A DNA stretch of 64,000 nucleotides, taken from contig CALFPJ010000095.1 of assembly GCA_937919655.1 (NCBI GenBank), positions 54,263-118,262 of the forward strand, in the 5' to 3' direction. Every line of letters starts with the position of its first letter. The first letter of the stretch is position 1. Positions 40,215-49,293 of the stretch are shown here, piece after piece. The DNA comes from an uncultured Gemmatimonadales bacterium (GTDB lineage: Bacteria; Gemmatimonadota; Gemmatimonadetes; Longimicrobiales; Gaopeijiaceae). Both the position numbers and the translations under genes were made by a program. The notes under the pieces were generated by a model. It was not told the DNA's origin. It saw nothing but the letters and a program-made list of their open reading frames with translations, and did not search any database.

Positions 40215-42134
40215 ATGAGCGAGGCCTCCGTGGCAGCAATCGAGGGTGAGGCGCCGAGAGATCGGTACGCACGTCTGGAGGCGCACCACGGAGCTTCCCA
40301 CACGGATGCGAAGGCGCGCTCTTTTCGTTTCGGAACCGTCAGGATCGTCACCTTCCTAGCCGGTTTCGCGGCCTTCGTGACTTGGGACGTCACGGATGGC
40401 GGCTTCGCTCGGGCAGCGCTGGTCGCCGGGGTCGTGCTCACGGCGGCGTTCATTGGCGAGATCGCGGTCCACCGTCGCGTGCGGCGGGAGGAGCGTTGGC
40501 ACGGGACGATGCACGGGCTCGCGGAGGAAGGCCTCGCTCGCGTGGATCGAGCTTGGGGCGATCTCGATCAGCTGTTGCCGGAAAGGGAACGTCGCGAGTT
40601 GCCGATGCCCGCAGGGCACTTCTTCGCGCATGACCTCGGGCTCCAGGGACGCACGTCCTTAAGACGACTGCTTGGCCCGGTGACGACCACACCGGGGCGG
40701 CAGACTGTGGTGGATTGGCTCGCGTCACCGGCGCCACCCTCGGAGGCCAGCGCACGAGCCGAAGCGGTGCGGGAGCTTCAAGATCGACTCGACGACAGGA
40801 TGACGCTGTCCTCGTTCGGCAGGCAGGCCCGTGATAGTGACGCCGAGGCCGTCGACCGATTCTTTGCATGGGCCTCCGGCGATCCCTGGACGCTCCAGGG
40901 ACCGTGGTTGCGCATGGCCGCGATCACATTGCCGCTGGCCCTGATCGCCGCCGTAGTAGCGGACGTCGCGTTTGGCGCGCCGCCTTACTGGCTGCTGCCG
41001 GTGTTCCCGCAGGTGTGGCTGTTGAGGCGCGTTACGGCGCGACTCGCGGAGGACTTCCGGGGGGTTGGGGCGTTGGGTCCCGCCCTGGACGCCTATGTCC
41101 CCCAGTTACAGCACGTGGCGGGCTGGTCCGTTGGGGCGCCGCATCTGAGCGCCGTGTTGGCGCGGCTCGAACGCGAGGGGAAGCCAGCGTCCGCACTTCT
41201 CCGTCGACTCGGGCCGCTCGTCGATATGGTCGAGAGCCGGGGCAATATGGTGTACGGCGCGCTCGCGCCGATTCTACTGCTAGACATTCATATCGCCGTG
41301 CGGCTCGATCGCTGGCGAGAAGCCAACGGACCCCACGTGAGCGAATGGATCGCCGCCTTGGGTGAGGTCGAGGCGCTGTGCGCGTTGGCGACGCTGGCGC
41401 ATGACAACCCCGACTGGTGCTTCCCAACTTGGACGGAAGGGCCGCCGGTGGTCGAGGCGCAGGCACTGGGCCATCCGCTGTTGCCTGAAGACGGCTGCGT
41501 CCACAACGACGTGAGCGTCGGTCCACCGGGGACGTTCCTACTTGTGACGGGCTCCAACATGTCCGGCAAGAGCACGCTACTGAGGTCTATTGGCACCAAC
41601 GTGGTTCTGGCCGGAGCCGGAGCGCCCGTCTGTGCGGCCGCATTCAGTCTGTCTCCGGTGAGAGTGTGCACGAGTATGAGCATTGAGGACTCCTTGGCAG
41701 ACGGAATATCTCTGTTCATGGCCCAGCTTCTGCGCGTCCGAGACATCGTCGAAGTGAGCCGTGAGGAGCCAGGCGAGGCAGGGCCGGTGCTCTTTCTCTT
41801 AGACGAGATCCTCCACGGCACGAACAGTGCCGAACGACGCATCGCGGCGCAGGCTGTTTTGACGCACCTCACGGATCGCGGAGCGATCGGGGCGGTCAGC
41901 ACCCACGATCTGGCCTTGGCCGACACGCCGGCGTTGGCGGTGCTCGCACACTCAGTCCACTTCCGAGAGACCGTGCACCGGGGTGGAGGGAAGCCGCGGT
42001 TGGACTTCGACTACCTCATGCGGCCGGGGCCTGCACAGACCAGCAATGCGCTGGCGCTGCTGGAGGCCGTCGGGTTGGAGTTGCCGGGAGGTGCGGTCGA
42101 GCCCTATCGCCCCCCCGCCACCGACGCCCGGTAG
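40215..42134 (+). CDS. Membrane-anchored MutS-family ATPase
   Basis: A 639-residue protein with the C-terminal ATPase of the MutS family: Walker A TGSNMSGKSTLL (about 445-456), STMSIEDSL-like signature as CTSMSIEDSLADG, and Walker B LFLLDEILHGTNSAERR. It has the MutS clamp/core region but no mismatch-recognition domain I. Unlike MutS and MutS2 it has two hydrophobic pairs, about 42-85 (TVRIVTFLAGFAAFVTW; AALVAGVVLTAAFIGEI) and about 233-268 (AAITLPLALIAAVVADVAF; YWLLPVFPQVWLL). A role in ordinary mismatch repair is therefore unlikely. Start uncertain: ATG 40215 or a TTG at 40203 overlapping the previous stop. It overlaps the convergent M20 gene by 31 bp. Confidence 0.82.
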   Translation: MSEASVAAIEGEAPRDRYARLEAHHGASHTDAKARSFRFGTVRIVTFLAGFAAFVTWDVTDGGFARAALVAGVVLTAAFIGEIAVHRRVRREERWHGTMHGLAEEGLARVDRAWGDLDQLLPERERRELPMPAGHFFAHDLGLQGRTSLRRLLGPVTTTPGRQTVVDWLASPAPPSEASARAEAVRELQDRLDDRMTLSSFGRQARDSDAEAVDRFFAWASGDPWTLQGPWLRMAAITLPLALIAAVVADVAFGAPPYWLLPVFPQVWLLRRVTARLAEDFRGVGALGPALDAYVPQLQHVAGWSVGAPHLSAVLARLEREGKPASALLRRLGPLVDMVESRGNMVYGALAPILLLDIHIAVRLDRWREANGPHVSEWIAALGEVEALCALATLAHDNPDWCFPTWTEGPPVVEAQALGHPLLPEDGCVHNDVSVGPPGTFLLVTGSNMSGKSTLLRSIGTNVVLAGAGAPVCAAAFSLSPVRVCTSMSIEDSLADGISLFMAQLLRVRDIVEVSREEPGEAGPVLFLLDEILHGTNSAERRIAAQAVLTHLTDRGAIGAVSTHDLALADTPALAVLAHSVHFRETVHRGGGKPRLDFDYLMRPGPAQTSNALALLEAVGLELPGGAVEPYRPPATDAR

Positions 42135-43546
42135 TCCAGCGGCGGGTCCCGATCACCCAGCAACGGGTCGTACTGAAAATCCTCACCGCGTGACGCTGCA
42201 AACTCAGCTTTGATTGCCGCGAGTTTGGCCGCGTCGCTGAACAGGTCCACTGCCGTGAGTGCCATCGTCTTCGCCGCGACCATCATGCCCTTTGGCCCAA
42301 TGGACGTGCCGCCTGCCGCGATGGCCTGCCAGGAGTGAGCGGCCGTTCCTGGAACCCAGGTGGCGGTGCTCAGCGTGGACGCCGGGACCATCCAGCTGAC
42401 GTCGCCGGCGTCGGATGAGGCGTAGGTCCGTCCGAACTCGAACGGCATGATCTCGGCGGCGGTTTCAATCGCGAGATCAGGGGTCAGCGTTTCCTTCAGC
42501 ATCTCCGCGAATGTCCACTCCTGGTCATCGTAGTAGACGCCACCGACCGCCTGAAGATTCTCATACACGACCTCCTGCAGCGAAACGATCGGAAGCCGCG
42601 AGTACGATCCCCCGATCACCTCATACTCCACGGTCGTGCCCGTCCCCAGGGCGGCGCCTTCGGAGGCGCTGACGATTCGGTCGAAGATGGAGCGCACCAT
42701 CTCGGGGTCGGGGTGGCGGACGTAGTAGTAGACCTCGGCGAAATCGGGGACCACGTTCGGTGCCGACCCGCCAGATGTGATGACGTAGTGGATGCGCGCT
42801 TCCTGGGGGACGTGCTCGCGCATGAGGTTGGCCATGAAGTCGAGCGCTTCCACGCCATCCAGCGCTGAGCGCCCGCGCTCTGGGGCTCCCGCTGCATGTG
42901 CGGATAAACCGCTGAAGCGGAACTTGGCCGACTTTACCGCGAGGTTGGAGCCCGGGCTCGCGTTGTTTTGATCACCCGCGTGCCACGCCAACACAGCGTC
43001 GACATCGCTGAAGAGGCCGGCGCGCACCATGTACACCTTTCCGGAGCCGCCCTCTTCTGCCGGCGTGCCGTAGAGGCGAATTGTTCCTGGGCTTCCGGTC
43101 TGCTTCAGCCACTCCGCCGCGCCGATGGCTGCAGCCGATGAGGCGGTCCCGTACAAGTGATGCCCGCACGCGTGCCCGGCAATCTTGCCCTCGATGGGCT
43201 GACGAAAAGGCACGCGGTCTTGGTTGATTCCCGGCAGGGCATCGAATTCCCCGAGGATTCCGATCACCGGGCTGCCGCTTCCATAACTGGCGACAAAGGC
43301 CGTGGGCATTCCCGCCACGCCCCGTTCCACGGTGAAGCCGTGCGCCTTGAGTTCGCCAGCCAGAAGGGCAGAACTCTCCGTTTCCATGTACCCCACCTCG
43401 GCCAGTTCCCAGATCTCCATCGCGACGTCCGTGAAGCGCTCCTCTTGAGCATCGAGGAACGACATGACGTCCGCCTTAGACATTTGGGCGGACAGCGGCG
43501 AGGAGAAGAGAATGGCGATCGCGGCAATGACGGGCGCACGGGACAT
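42104..43546 (-). CDS. Secreted M20-family amidohydrolase (AbgB-like)
   Basis: A 480-residue metallo-hydrolase with a signal peptide (about 1-20, ending LSAQ). GILGEFDALPG and GHACGHHLYGTASSAAAIG are metal-site motifs of the M20D aminoacylase/AbgB branch; GTPAEEGGSGKVYM carries the catalytic glutamates. A dimerisation domain follows (FSGLSAHAAGAPERGRSALDG) and SSDAGDVSWMVP completes the site. It may cleave aminobenzoyl-glutamate-like or N-acyl amino acid amides. Export is unusual for the branch. Its 3' end overlaps that of the MutS-like gene on the other strand. Confidence 0.88.
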   Translation of the reverse strand: MSRAPVIAAIAILFSSPLSAQMSKADVMSFLDAQEERFTDVAMEIWELAEVGYMETESSALLAGELKAHGFTVERGVAGMPTAFVASYGSGSPVIGILGEFDALPGINQDRVPFRQPIEGKIAGHACGHHLYGTASSAAAIGAAEWLKQTGSPGTIRLYGTPAEEGGSGKVYMVRAGLFSDVDAVLAWHAGDQNNASPGSNLAVKSAKFRFSGLSAHAAGAPERGRSALDGVEALDFMANLMREHVPQEARIHYVITSGGSAPNVVPDFAEVYYYVRHPDPEMVRSIFDRIVSASEGAALGTGTTVEYEVIGGSYSRLPIVSLQEVVYENLQAVGGVYYDDQEWTFAEMLKETLTPDLAIETAAEIMPFEFGRTYASSDAGDVSWMVPASTLSTATWVPGTAAHSWQAIAAGGTSIGPKGMMVAAKTMALTAVDLFSDAAKLAAIKAEFAASRGEDFQYDPLLGDRDPPLDYRASVAGGR

Positions 43547-43662
43547 GTGGCACTCCAGATGGGTGGCGTTTCTACAGTGAATTGCGGTCGTGCTGACTTG
43601 GAGTCAAGTACGACATACTCTATGGGGGACGATTCTTTCACAGACACACGCAGAGGAACTAC

Positions 43663-44658
43663 ATGGCCGACTCCATCCTGCGCTGGGGTGTCATGAGCAC
43701 CGCGAACATCGGCCGCGCGGCGGTGAATCCCGCGATCCAGGCATCGTCGAACGGCACCCTCGTGGCGGTCGCGAGTCGCGATGCTACGCGGGCCGCCGAC
43801 TTCGCATCTCTCCACGGGATCCCGCGCCATCACGGGAGTTATGAGGCACTCCTCGAGGATCCCGACGTCGACGCCGTCTACATCCCGCTCCCCAATAGCA
43901 TGCACCGCGATTGGACGATCCGGGCGGCGCAGGCCGGCAAGCACATCCTCTGTGAAAAACCCCTCGCTCTCAGTGCTTCCGAATGTCTCGAGATGCAGGC
44001 CGCTGCGGGCGAAAACAACGTGCGCCTGATGGAGGCGTTCATGTACCGATTTCACCCGCGGACGCAGCGCGTAATTGAGATGGTACGCGAGGGTGTCATC
44101 GGAGACATCCGCGCCATCCGGAGTGCCTTTACGTTTCGACTCACCCGACCCGACAACATCCGCTTAGATGCTGGGCTCGGCGGTGGGGCGTTGATGGACG
44201 TGGGCTGCTACTGCGTCAACGTCTCTCGGACCATCGCGGGCACCGAGCCTGTGGAGGTTCAGGCGTTCGCGCGTTGGGCGGACAGCGGCGTGGACGACCA
44301 ACTCACGGGTGTACTCCGCTTCGACGATGACCTCACGGCCCATTTCGACTGCTCGCTCACGACGGAGCGGTGCGAAATGTTCGAGGTCGGCGGGACCGCG
44401 GGCCACCTGCGGATTCCTGGGGCCTTCCTACCCGGGACCGCGGACGCGTCGATTCATGAGCATCGCGGCCGAAATGGGGAGACCGAACACGTGGTCCCCG
44501 GGGCCGATGAGTATCTGCTGATGGTCGAGCACTTTGCCGATGCCGTCTTGAGTGGGGGGGCTCTGCACTACGGTGCGGAGGAAGCCGCGGCAAACATGCG
44601 GACCATTGAGGCGCTGTACGCCTCAGCCCGCGACGGTGGCAGGCCCGTCACGCTCTGA
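43663..44658 (+). CDS. Gfo/Idh/MocA family oxidoreductase (sugar dehydrogenase-like)
   Basis: A 331-residue NAD(P)-dependent oxidoreductase. Nucleotide-binding start WGVMSTANIGRAAVNPAI (8-25), VDAVYIPLPNSMHRDW, and the ILCEKPLAL motif with the family lysine. FMYRFHPRTQRVIEMVREG and GGGALMDVGCYCVN, with its conserved aspartate and histidine-pocket region, resemble the D-xylose 1-dehydrogenase/trans-1,2-dihydrodiol dehydrogenase subgroup. Likely acts on a pentose or related sugar. It is divergent from the M20 gene (116-bp gap). Ribosome site weak. Confidence 0.88.
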   Translation: MADSILRWGVMSTANIGRAAVNPAIQASSNGTLVAVASRDATRAADFASLHGIPRHHGSYEALLEDPDVDAVYIPLPNSMHRDWTIRAAQAGKHILCEKPLALSASECLEMQAAAGENNVRLMEAFMYRFHPRTQRVIEMVREGVIGDIRAIRSAFTFRLTRPDNIRLDAGLGGGALMDVGCYCVNVSRTIAGTEPVEVQAFARWADSGVDDQLTGVLRFDDDLTAHFDCSLTTERCEMFEVGGTAGHLRIPGAFLPGTADASIHEHRGRNGETEHVVPGADEYLLMVEHFADAVLSGGALHYGAEEAAANMRTIEALYASARDGGRPVTL

Positions 44659-44778
44659 CGCGATCGCGGTTGGCACATCCGTCCGACGCTGACACGTCGA
44701 TGGGGAGCAGGGCCGTCGCACTCTGAGCGCAACACGCCCCCGGGTTGGTCGCATTCCAGCGGCCGATGGCGAGAAGCC

Positions 44779-45231
44779 TCAGCGTGGCGCCTGCGCGAAG
44801 CGCATGGAGCCTCTGAGGGGTTCTCCGCAGTCCGTCACCGTCACCGGCCCGACGAGCAAGGAGCCGCCGTCGGACACGACAAGCGTGCCGGCGACCGACC
44901 CGTCACACCCGGTCATGGGGTTGTTGCTGTAGCGCACGGTCAGGCTCAATTGGTCACCGACGACCGTGCCCTCGACGACGCCACTCGCCTGCATTGGCTG
45001 GGAGATCTCGAAGGTGCCGCGCACGACACCTCCTCGCTCGGTCTGCAGCTGCATGCGGCCTGTGAAGCCGGATCCCTCGACGAACATCGTTCCTGAATAG
45101 GCGCCCTCGACCTGGTTCGGAGCCGCGCGCGAGACCTCGGCGGGACCCGCGGGTCCGCCTGAAGCGGGCGGTCCGCCGCAGGCCGCCAGGCCGATCGCGG
45201 CGGCGATGGCAACACATTTGAGGCTGTTCAT
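44779..45231 (-). CDS. Small lipoprotein of unknown function
   Basis: A 150-residue predicted lipoprotein (lipobox LAAC, Cys about residue 18), followed by a Gly/Pro-rich linker (about 20-45) and a beta-rich domain (VEGAYSGTMFVEGSG, GRMQLQTERGGVVRGTFEI, DQLSLTVRYSNN). The domain resembles lipocalin-like or DUF-type beta-barrels, though no family is recognised. Two cysteines (MTGCDG, VTDCGE) could form a disulfide. ATG 45231 with GGAAG upstream is preferred to a start five codons earlier. It stands alone. Confidence 0.65.
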   Translation of the reverse strand: MNSLKCVAIAAAIGLAACGGPPASGGPAGPAEVSRAAPNQVEGAYSGTMFVEGSGFTGRMQLQTERGGVVRGTFEISQPMQASGVVEGTVVGDQLSLTVRYSNNPMTGCDGSVAGTLVVSDGGSLLVGPVTVTDCGEPLRGSMRFAQAPR

Positions 45232-45369
45232 TTTCGTTTCTTCCAAAGACCTAGAAGCGTACTATGAAACTACATGCAACATGGGTGCCGTTCGCGAAAA
45301 CAAGGGATCGTCGCCGTTCTCGAGCGGACGCCGGGAACCCAAACCCACCTCAACGCCGTATACCTATAG

Positions 45370-46401
45370 GTGAGAATCAAACGTGTGCTCCGGTCTCGGG
45401 TCGGCCTCTTGCTGGCCCTCGCGGCGGACCTGCTGATCTACGCGGGCCCGCAGGGGCCTTATGCGTATAGCGGCGCATCGTTTGAGGCGGCCATGAGTCT
45501 GCAGGCGCAGGTCACGAATGAATGGCTCGCCCGGGACGGCGTGGTGGGTACAGCGATCGGTGTGGATGGTGCGGGTCATGCGGTCCTGAAGGTCTACGTG
45601 ACCTCACTCGGCATCGCCACCTTCCCTCAGTTCGTCGTCGGAGTTGAGGTCGTGCCCGAGGTGACTGGACGGTTCATGGCACTCGGAGACCTACCCGCCG
45701 ACGCGACCGCCACCGACCCGAAGCAGAGCTTTGCGCGTCCCGTTCCGATCGGCGTGAGTGGCGGCCATCCTGACGTGACGGCGGGCACCATTGGGGCACG
45801 TGTCACGGACGGCTCTCGGACCTTCGCGCTCAGCAACAACCACGTGGCCGCGAACAACAACGGGGCCAAGAAAGGAGATAAGCTCCTACAGCCCGGCACC
45901 GTCGATGGCGGACGTAATCCGTCCGACGCCATTGGTACTCTGTTCGACTTCGAGCCGATCACGTTTTGCGCGATGATGGTGTGTGGTCTCAACACTTTGG
46001 ATGCTGCCATCGTGCTCACGACTCCGGAAGACCTCGGCAACGAGACTCCTGAGGGTGGCTACGGCTCGCCGCGTTCTGGGACGACTGAGGCCGCGATCGG
46101 CATGAAGGTGCAGAAGTACGGACGCACCACCGGGCACACCATGGGGCGCGTCTCGGGTCTCAATGCCACCATCGATGTTGGGTACCGGACGGGTACCGCA
46201 CGCTTTGAGGGCCAAATCGTCATCACCGGCAACGGTTTCAGCGCTGGGGGAGATTCCGGTTCGCTGATCGTGACCGATGGAGTGCTGCTGTCAGATCGCC
46301 GCCCGGTGGGACTGCTCTTCGCGGGAACGCCCACCTCGACGCTCGCCAACTCCATCGACCTAGTCCTCGCGCGCTTCGGCGTGACGGTAGACGGCAACTG
46401 A
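45370..46401 (+). CDS. Trypsin-like serine protease with an N-terminal prodomain-like region
   Basis: A 343-residue protein with a GTG start and a hydrophobic N-terminus (about 11-24) that may be a signal anchor. Residues about 38-103 form a small domain (VVGTAIGVDGAGHAVLKVYV, then VVGVEVVPEVTGRF). The protease domain has a full triad: H158 (ALSNNHV), D211 (NTLDAAIVL) and S296 (GGDSGSLIV). QKYGRTTGHTMGRVSG is the conserved strand before the Ser loop. C200 and C205 may pair. The next gene, 2 bp downstream, encodes a free-standing homologue of the N-terminal domain. The arrangement suggests a zymogen-like enzyme with a separately made inhibitor or folding helper; that is inference. Confidence 0.78.
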   Translation: MRIKRVLRSRVGLLLALAADLLIYAGPQGPYAYSGASFEAAMSLQAQVTNEWLARDGVVGTAIGVDGAGHAVLKVYVTSLGIATFPQFVVGVEVVPEVTGRFMALGDLPADATATDPKQSFARPVPIGVSGGHPDVTAGTIGARVTDGSRTFALSNNHVAANNNGAKKGDKLLQPGTVDGGRNPSDAIGTLFDFEPITFCAMMVCGLNTLDAAIVLTTPEDLGNETPEGGYGSPRSGTTEAAIGMKVQKYGRTTGHTMGRVSGLNATIDVGYRTGTARFEGQIVITGNGFSAGGDSGSLIVTDGVLLSDRRPVGLLFAGTPTSTLANSIDLVLARFGVTVDGN

Positions 46402-46403
46402 CC

Positions 46404-46610
46404 GTGCCCGACGTGAAGGCCGCTCACCGAGAATTGACCGGCAAGGTCATGGGGCGCCCTGGAATTTCCGGTACGGCGATCGGGGAGAAGGCAGGAAAGC
46501 CCTGCCTTCTCGTATATGTGTCGGACTCGAAGGGTGCGTCGATCGTGCCGAAGAAGGTCGGCGGTGTGCCCGTGGTCATCGAAAAGACGGGCGGGTTCAA
46601 CCGCTTGTAG
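46404..46610 (+). CDS. Stand-alone homologue of the adjacent protease's N-terminal domain
   Basis: A 68-residue protein with a GTG start 2 bp after the protease stop. It aligns along its length with residues about 40-105 of the neighbour: GISGTAIGEKAG against GVVGTAIGVDGA, LLVYVSDSK against LKVYVTSLG, and VGGVPVVIEKTGGF against VVGVEVVPEVTGRF. It has no signal peptide and one cysteine. A protease prodomain expressed on its own can inhibit the enzyme or help it fold; whether this one does is unknown. Cytoplasmic location would argue against acting on an exported protease. Followed by a perfect hairpin. Confidence 0.72.
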   Translation: MPDVKAAHRELTGKVMGRPGISGTAIGEKAGKPCLLVYVSDSKGASIVPKKVGGVPVVIEKTGGFNRL

Positions 46611-46620
46611 CAGGACCGAC

Positions 46621-46648
46621 GCCTACGGTTTCCGTGGAAACCGTAGGC
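46621..46648. terminator. Perfect 13-bp hairpin between convergent genes
   Basis: Arms 46621-46633 and 46636-46648 are exact complements separated by only 2 nt. It lies 11 bp after the small protease-associated gene and 55 bp from the end of the convergent DUF4399 gene. A bidirectional terminator is the likely role; no long T tract follows. Confidence 0.6.
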
Positions 46649-46702
46649 TCAACTTCGGATCCGCCCCCTGCTGGCCTCTGCTTCGACCCGATTCCTCAGG
46701 TG

Positions 46703-47185
46703 CTAGTTGCTCACCGTAAACATCACGGTGTCGACCACCCACGGCTGCATCGGCATATGGACGCCGTTCGCGAACACCGCGATCAGCCGATGTTCTCCCG
46801 GCCCGACATTGGAGAACGTGTACTCTGACGCCCCATCGCCCATATGGACGACCGTGCCCGGAATCGACGGGACTGGGACCGTTCCGTCGGTGAGGTCGGC
46901 GTCGAGGTAGAGGTGATGATGACCTGTACCCTCAACGATTTCACCGGCTGGGACGACCTCATAGCCGTCGGCGGAAAGCCTGACGACGACTTCGTCGGTC
47001 ATGAGCACAGAGCCGTCGGCCGGCTCTAGGATCGAGACCGTACCCATCAGCTCCGCAGCGGCTTCAGAGGCCACCGCAGTTGGGGCGGGTTCGGTCGAGA
47101 CATTCTGATCATCCTGGGGGGACTCTGCGCACGCTGCCAGAGCGCCCACCAAGAGGAGGGTGCTGAGATGAAACGCGTTCTTCAT
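46703..47185 (-). CDS. DUF4399 lipoprotein
   Basis: A 160-residue predicted lipoprotein (lipobox GALAAC, Cys about residue 20) with a DUF4399 domain: VSILEPADGSVLMTDEVVVR, then EGTGHHHLYLDADLTDG, containing the conserved HHH, and YTFSNVGPGEHRLIAVFANG near the end. The histidines suggest a metal-binding role, and the function is unknown. ATG 47185 is the first codon of a clear signal peptide; the longer frame continues through unrelated sequence that is antisense of the neighbouring gene. Divergent from the Ycf48-like gene. Confidence 0.85.
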   Translation of the reverse strand: MKNAFHLSTLLLVGALAACAESPQDDQNVSTEPAPTAVASEAAAELMGTVSILEPADGSVLMTDEVVVRLSADGYEVVPAGEIVEGTGHHHLYLDADLTDGTVPVPSIPGTVVHMGDGASEYTFSNVGPGEHRLIAVFANGVHMPMQPWVVDTVMFTVSN

Positions 47186-47317
47186 GGTTAGTAACGGGGA
47201 GGAGGGTCTGAAGTCGGGAACTGGGGTGAAATCAGCCGGTTCGTCAGTCGAATGGCAAGGCGCGCGCCGTCGGATCTGATCGCGTAGATTGCCACGCCCA
47301 CGGATACGGAGACTTAA

Positions 47318-48445
47318 ATGCGTCGTGCCATGCTCGTTTTCCCCACGCTCCTCCTCGGGCTCGCCTGCTCGGGAGCCGCTCCGGACGGGGCGGACGCCGC
47401 CGGCGCCTCGGATGTCGCCACTGCCGGCGCCGGCGCCGGTCAGGGGACCGGGATGCTGTCTCAGTTGAACCTCTCCGCCCAGTCGTCCGGCACCGAGGCA
47501 CTCCTCCAAGCGGTCAGCCCGGTGAGCGCCGCTGTGGTTTGGGTGAGCGGCCACGGAGCGACCTTCGCGCGCACCCTCGACGGTGGTGAGAAGTGGACCG
47601 CTTCGACGGTTGCCGGGGCGGATGGCCTACAGTTCCGAGACGTCGCTGCCTTCGACACTACGACTGCCTATCTCATGAGCTCCGGCACGGGCGAGCTGTC
47701 TCGGATCTACCGGACGGATGACGGCGGCACGACCTGGGCGCTCCAGCATACCGCCGAGGACGCCGAGGCGTTCTTCGATTGCATGGACTTCTGGACTCCG
47801 GAGCGCGGCCTGGTCTACGGGGACGAAGTGGACGGTTTCCCGTTCATCCTGTCGACGACAGACGGAGGGGCGCACTGGACTCGGGTGCCGGCCGCAGGCC
47901 TTCCGGCTGCGCTCGATGGTGAAGGTGGATTCGCGGCCAGCGGAACCTGCCTGGTGACGGGAGAGAACGGCGCCGCCTGGATCGCCACGGGCAACGGGGA
48001 GCGCGCTCGCGTGCTCAGCACACATGACTTCGGTGCATCGTGGACGGCTGTGGACGCGCCCGTGGTCGGCGGCAGCTCGGCCGGCTTGGCGACGGTTCAG
48101 ATGGGCGCGGCCGGCCTCGGCATTGCCCTTGGTGGTAGGATCGGGCAGGACTCGGTGCGTACGGAGAACGTCACGATCACGTCAGACGGGGGCGTCACGT
48201 GGCAGCCCGGCGGGCCACTCGCGATGGAGGGTCCAGTGTACGGTTCAGCCCTCGTTCCCGACCGCATCGGGCGGCTGGTAGTGGCTGCTGGCCCGCGTGG
48301 GTTGGTTTGGTCCGAGGACCTCGGGCAAACGTGGGCGGTCGGAGACACCCTCTCCTATTGGGCCGTCGTCTTCGTAGGCCGTGAGGCGGGTTGGGCGGTG
48401 GGGCCTCGCGGCCGGATCACCAAGCTGTCGGTCTCGGATGGCTAG
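47318..48445 (+). CDS. Ycf48/BNR-like beta-propeller lipoprotein
   Basis: A 375-residue predicted lipoprotein (lipobox LGLAC, Cys about residue 17) with an alanine/glycine-rich linker (about 20-45), then repeated beta-propeller blades containing Asp-box-like motifs: TLDGGEKWTAS, TDDGGTTWALQ, STTDGGAHWTRV, THDFGASWTAV, TSDGGVTWQPG and SEDLGQTWAVG, six in all. Such propellers occur in photosystem assembly factor Ycf48 and in many oxidoreductase-like or sialidase-like proteins; the function here is unknown. GGAGAC precedes ATG 47318. The last four bases overlap the stop of the convergent nadC. Confidence 0.85.
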   Translation: MRRAMLVFPTLLLGLACSGAAPDGADAAGASDVATAGAGAGQGTGMLSQLNLSAQSSGTEALLQAVSPVSAAVVWVSGHGATFARTLDGGEKWTASTVAGADGLQFRDVAAFDTTTAYLMSSGTGELSRIYRTDDGGTTWALQHTAEDAEAFFDCMDFWTPERGLVYGDEVDGFPFILSTTDGGAHWTRVPAAGLPAALDGEGGFAASGTCLVTGENGAAWIATGNGERARVLSTHDFGASWTAVDAPVVGGSSAGLATVQMGAAGLGIALGGRIGQDSVRTENVTITSDGGVTWQPGGPLAMEGPVYGSALVPDRIGRLVVAAGPRGLVWSEDLGQTWAVGDTLSYWAVVFVGREAGWAVGPRGRITKLSVSDG

Positions 48446-49293
48446 AGCTGATCGGTCTCGAAATCGAGTGCCACATCGAGCGCGGGCGCGGAGTGGGTCA
48501 GCCATCCCACGGAGATCAGGTCGACACCTGACTCCGCGATTTCGCGTACCGTGGCCAGCGTGATGCCGCCCGATGCCTCGAGTCTGCAGCGGCCCGCGGC
48601 CTGAGCCACGGCGTCGGCCATATGGGCCGGGGTCATATTGTCGAGGAGGACGATGTTCGCGCCGGCTTCGATGACCGATTCTAGGTCCGTGACCGAATCG
48701 ATCTCGACTTCGACGCTGACGCCCGGGCCGACTCCGAGACGCGCCGCGCGGACCGCGGCGGCCGGCGATCCGGCTGCAGCGATGTGGTTGTCTTTGATGA
48801 GGACGGCATCGTAGAGGCCCATGCGGTGATTGCCGCCGCCCCCATCCAGCACCGCCGCCTTTTGCAGCGCTCGCATGCCAGGAACCGTTTTGCGGGTATC
48901 GATGATGGTGGCGCCCGTACCCTGGGTGTGGTCGACGAGCGCACGCGTCGCCGTTGCCACGCCGCTCAACTGTCCGAGGATGTTGAGCGCGACCCGCTCC
49001 GCTGCCAACAGTGACCGAGCGGACCCGGCGACCGTGGCGAGCGCGGTCCCGGCCGGAACACACGAACCGTCTTCTACTACCTGGATGATCTCGGTGGATC
49101 CGTCGACGAGCGAGAACACACGAAGCGCGGCTCGAAGGCCCGAGATGCATCCGGCAGCCCGTGCGACCACCACGCCTTTCGCCATCGTCGCGGCTGGTAC
49201 GACGTGCACGGACGTGATGTCACCGACCGCGCCGAGGTCCTCGGCGAGCGCCGCGCTTAGAAAACTGTCGACCGCGCTGGCGTCTGTGGTCAA
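48442..49293 (-). CDS. nadC: Nicotinate-nucleotide diphosphorylase (carboxylating)
   Basis: NadC converts quinolinate and PRPP to nicotinate mononucleotide. A 283-residue protein of normal length. [11 protein letters not shown] (18-28), [55 protein letters not shown] and [20 protein letters not shown] are NadC signatures, including the Arg/Lys phosphoribosyl-binding residues. It overlaps nadA by 4 bp (ATGA), forming a coupled nadA-nadC operon; nadB is not in the window. The quinolinate ring-closing substrate therefore comes from an aspartate oxidase or dehydrogenase encoded elsewhere. Confidence 0.95.
   Translation of the reverse strand: MTTDASAVDSFLSAALAEDLGAVGDITSVHVVPAATMAKGVVVARAAGCISGLRAALRVFSLVDGSTEIIQVVEDGSCVPAGTALATVAGSARSLLAAERVALNILGQLSGVATATRALVDHTQGTGATIIDTRKTVPGMRALQKAAVLDGGGGNHRMGLYDAVLIKDNHIAAAGSPAAAVRAARLGVGPGVSVEVEIDSVTDLESVIEAGANIVLLDNMTPAHMADAVAQAAGRCRLEASGGITLATVREIAESGVDLISVGWLTHSAPALDVALDFETDQL

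Noticed and set aside
47186..47554. N-terminal extension of the DUF4399 lipoprotein
   Set aside because: A clear signal peptide begins at 47185; the extension is antisense of the propeller gene.
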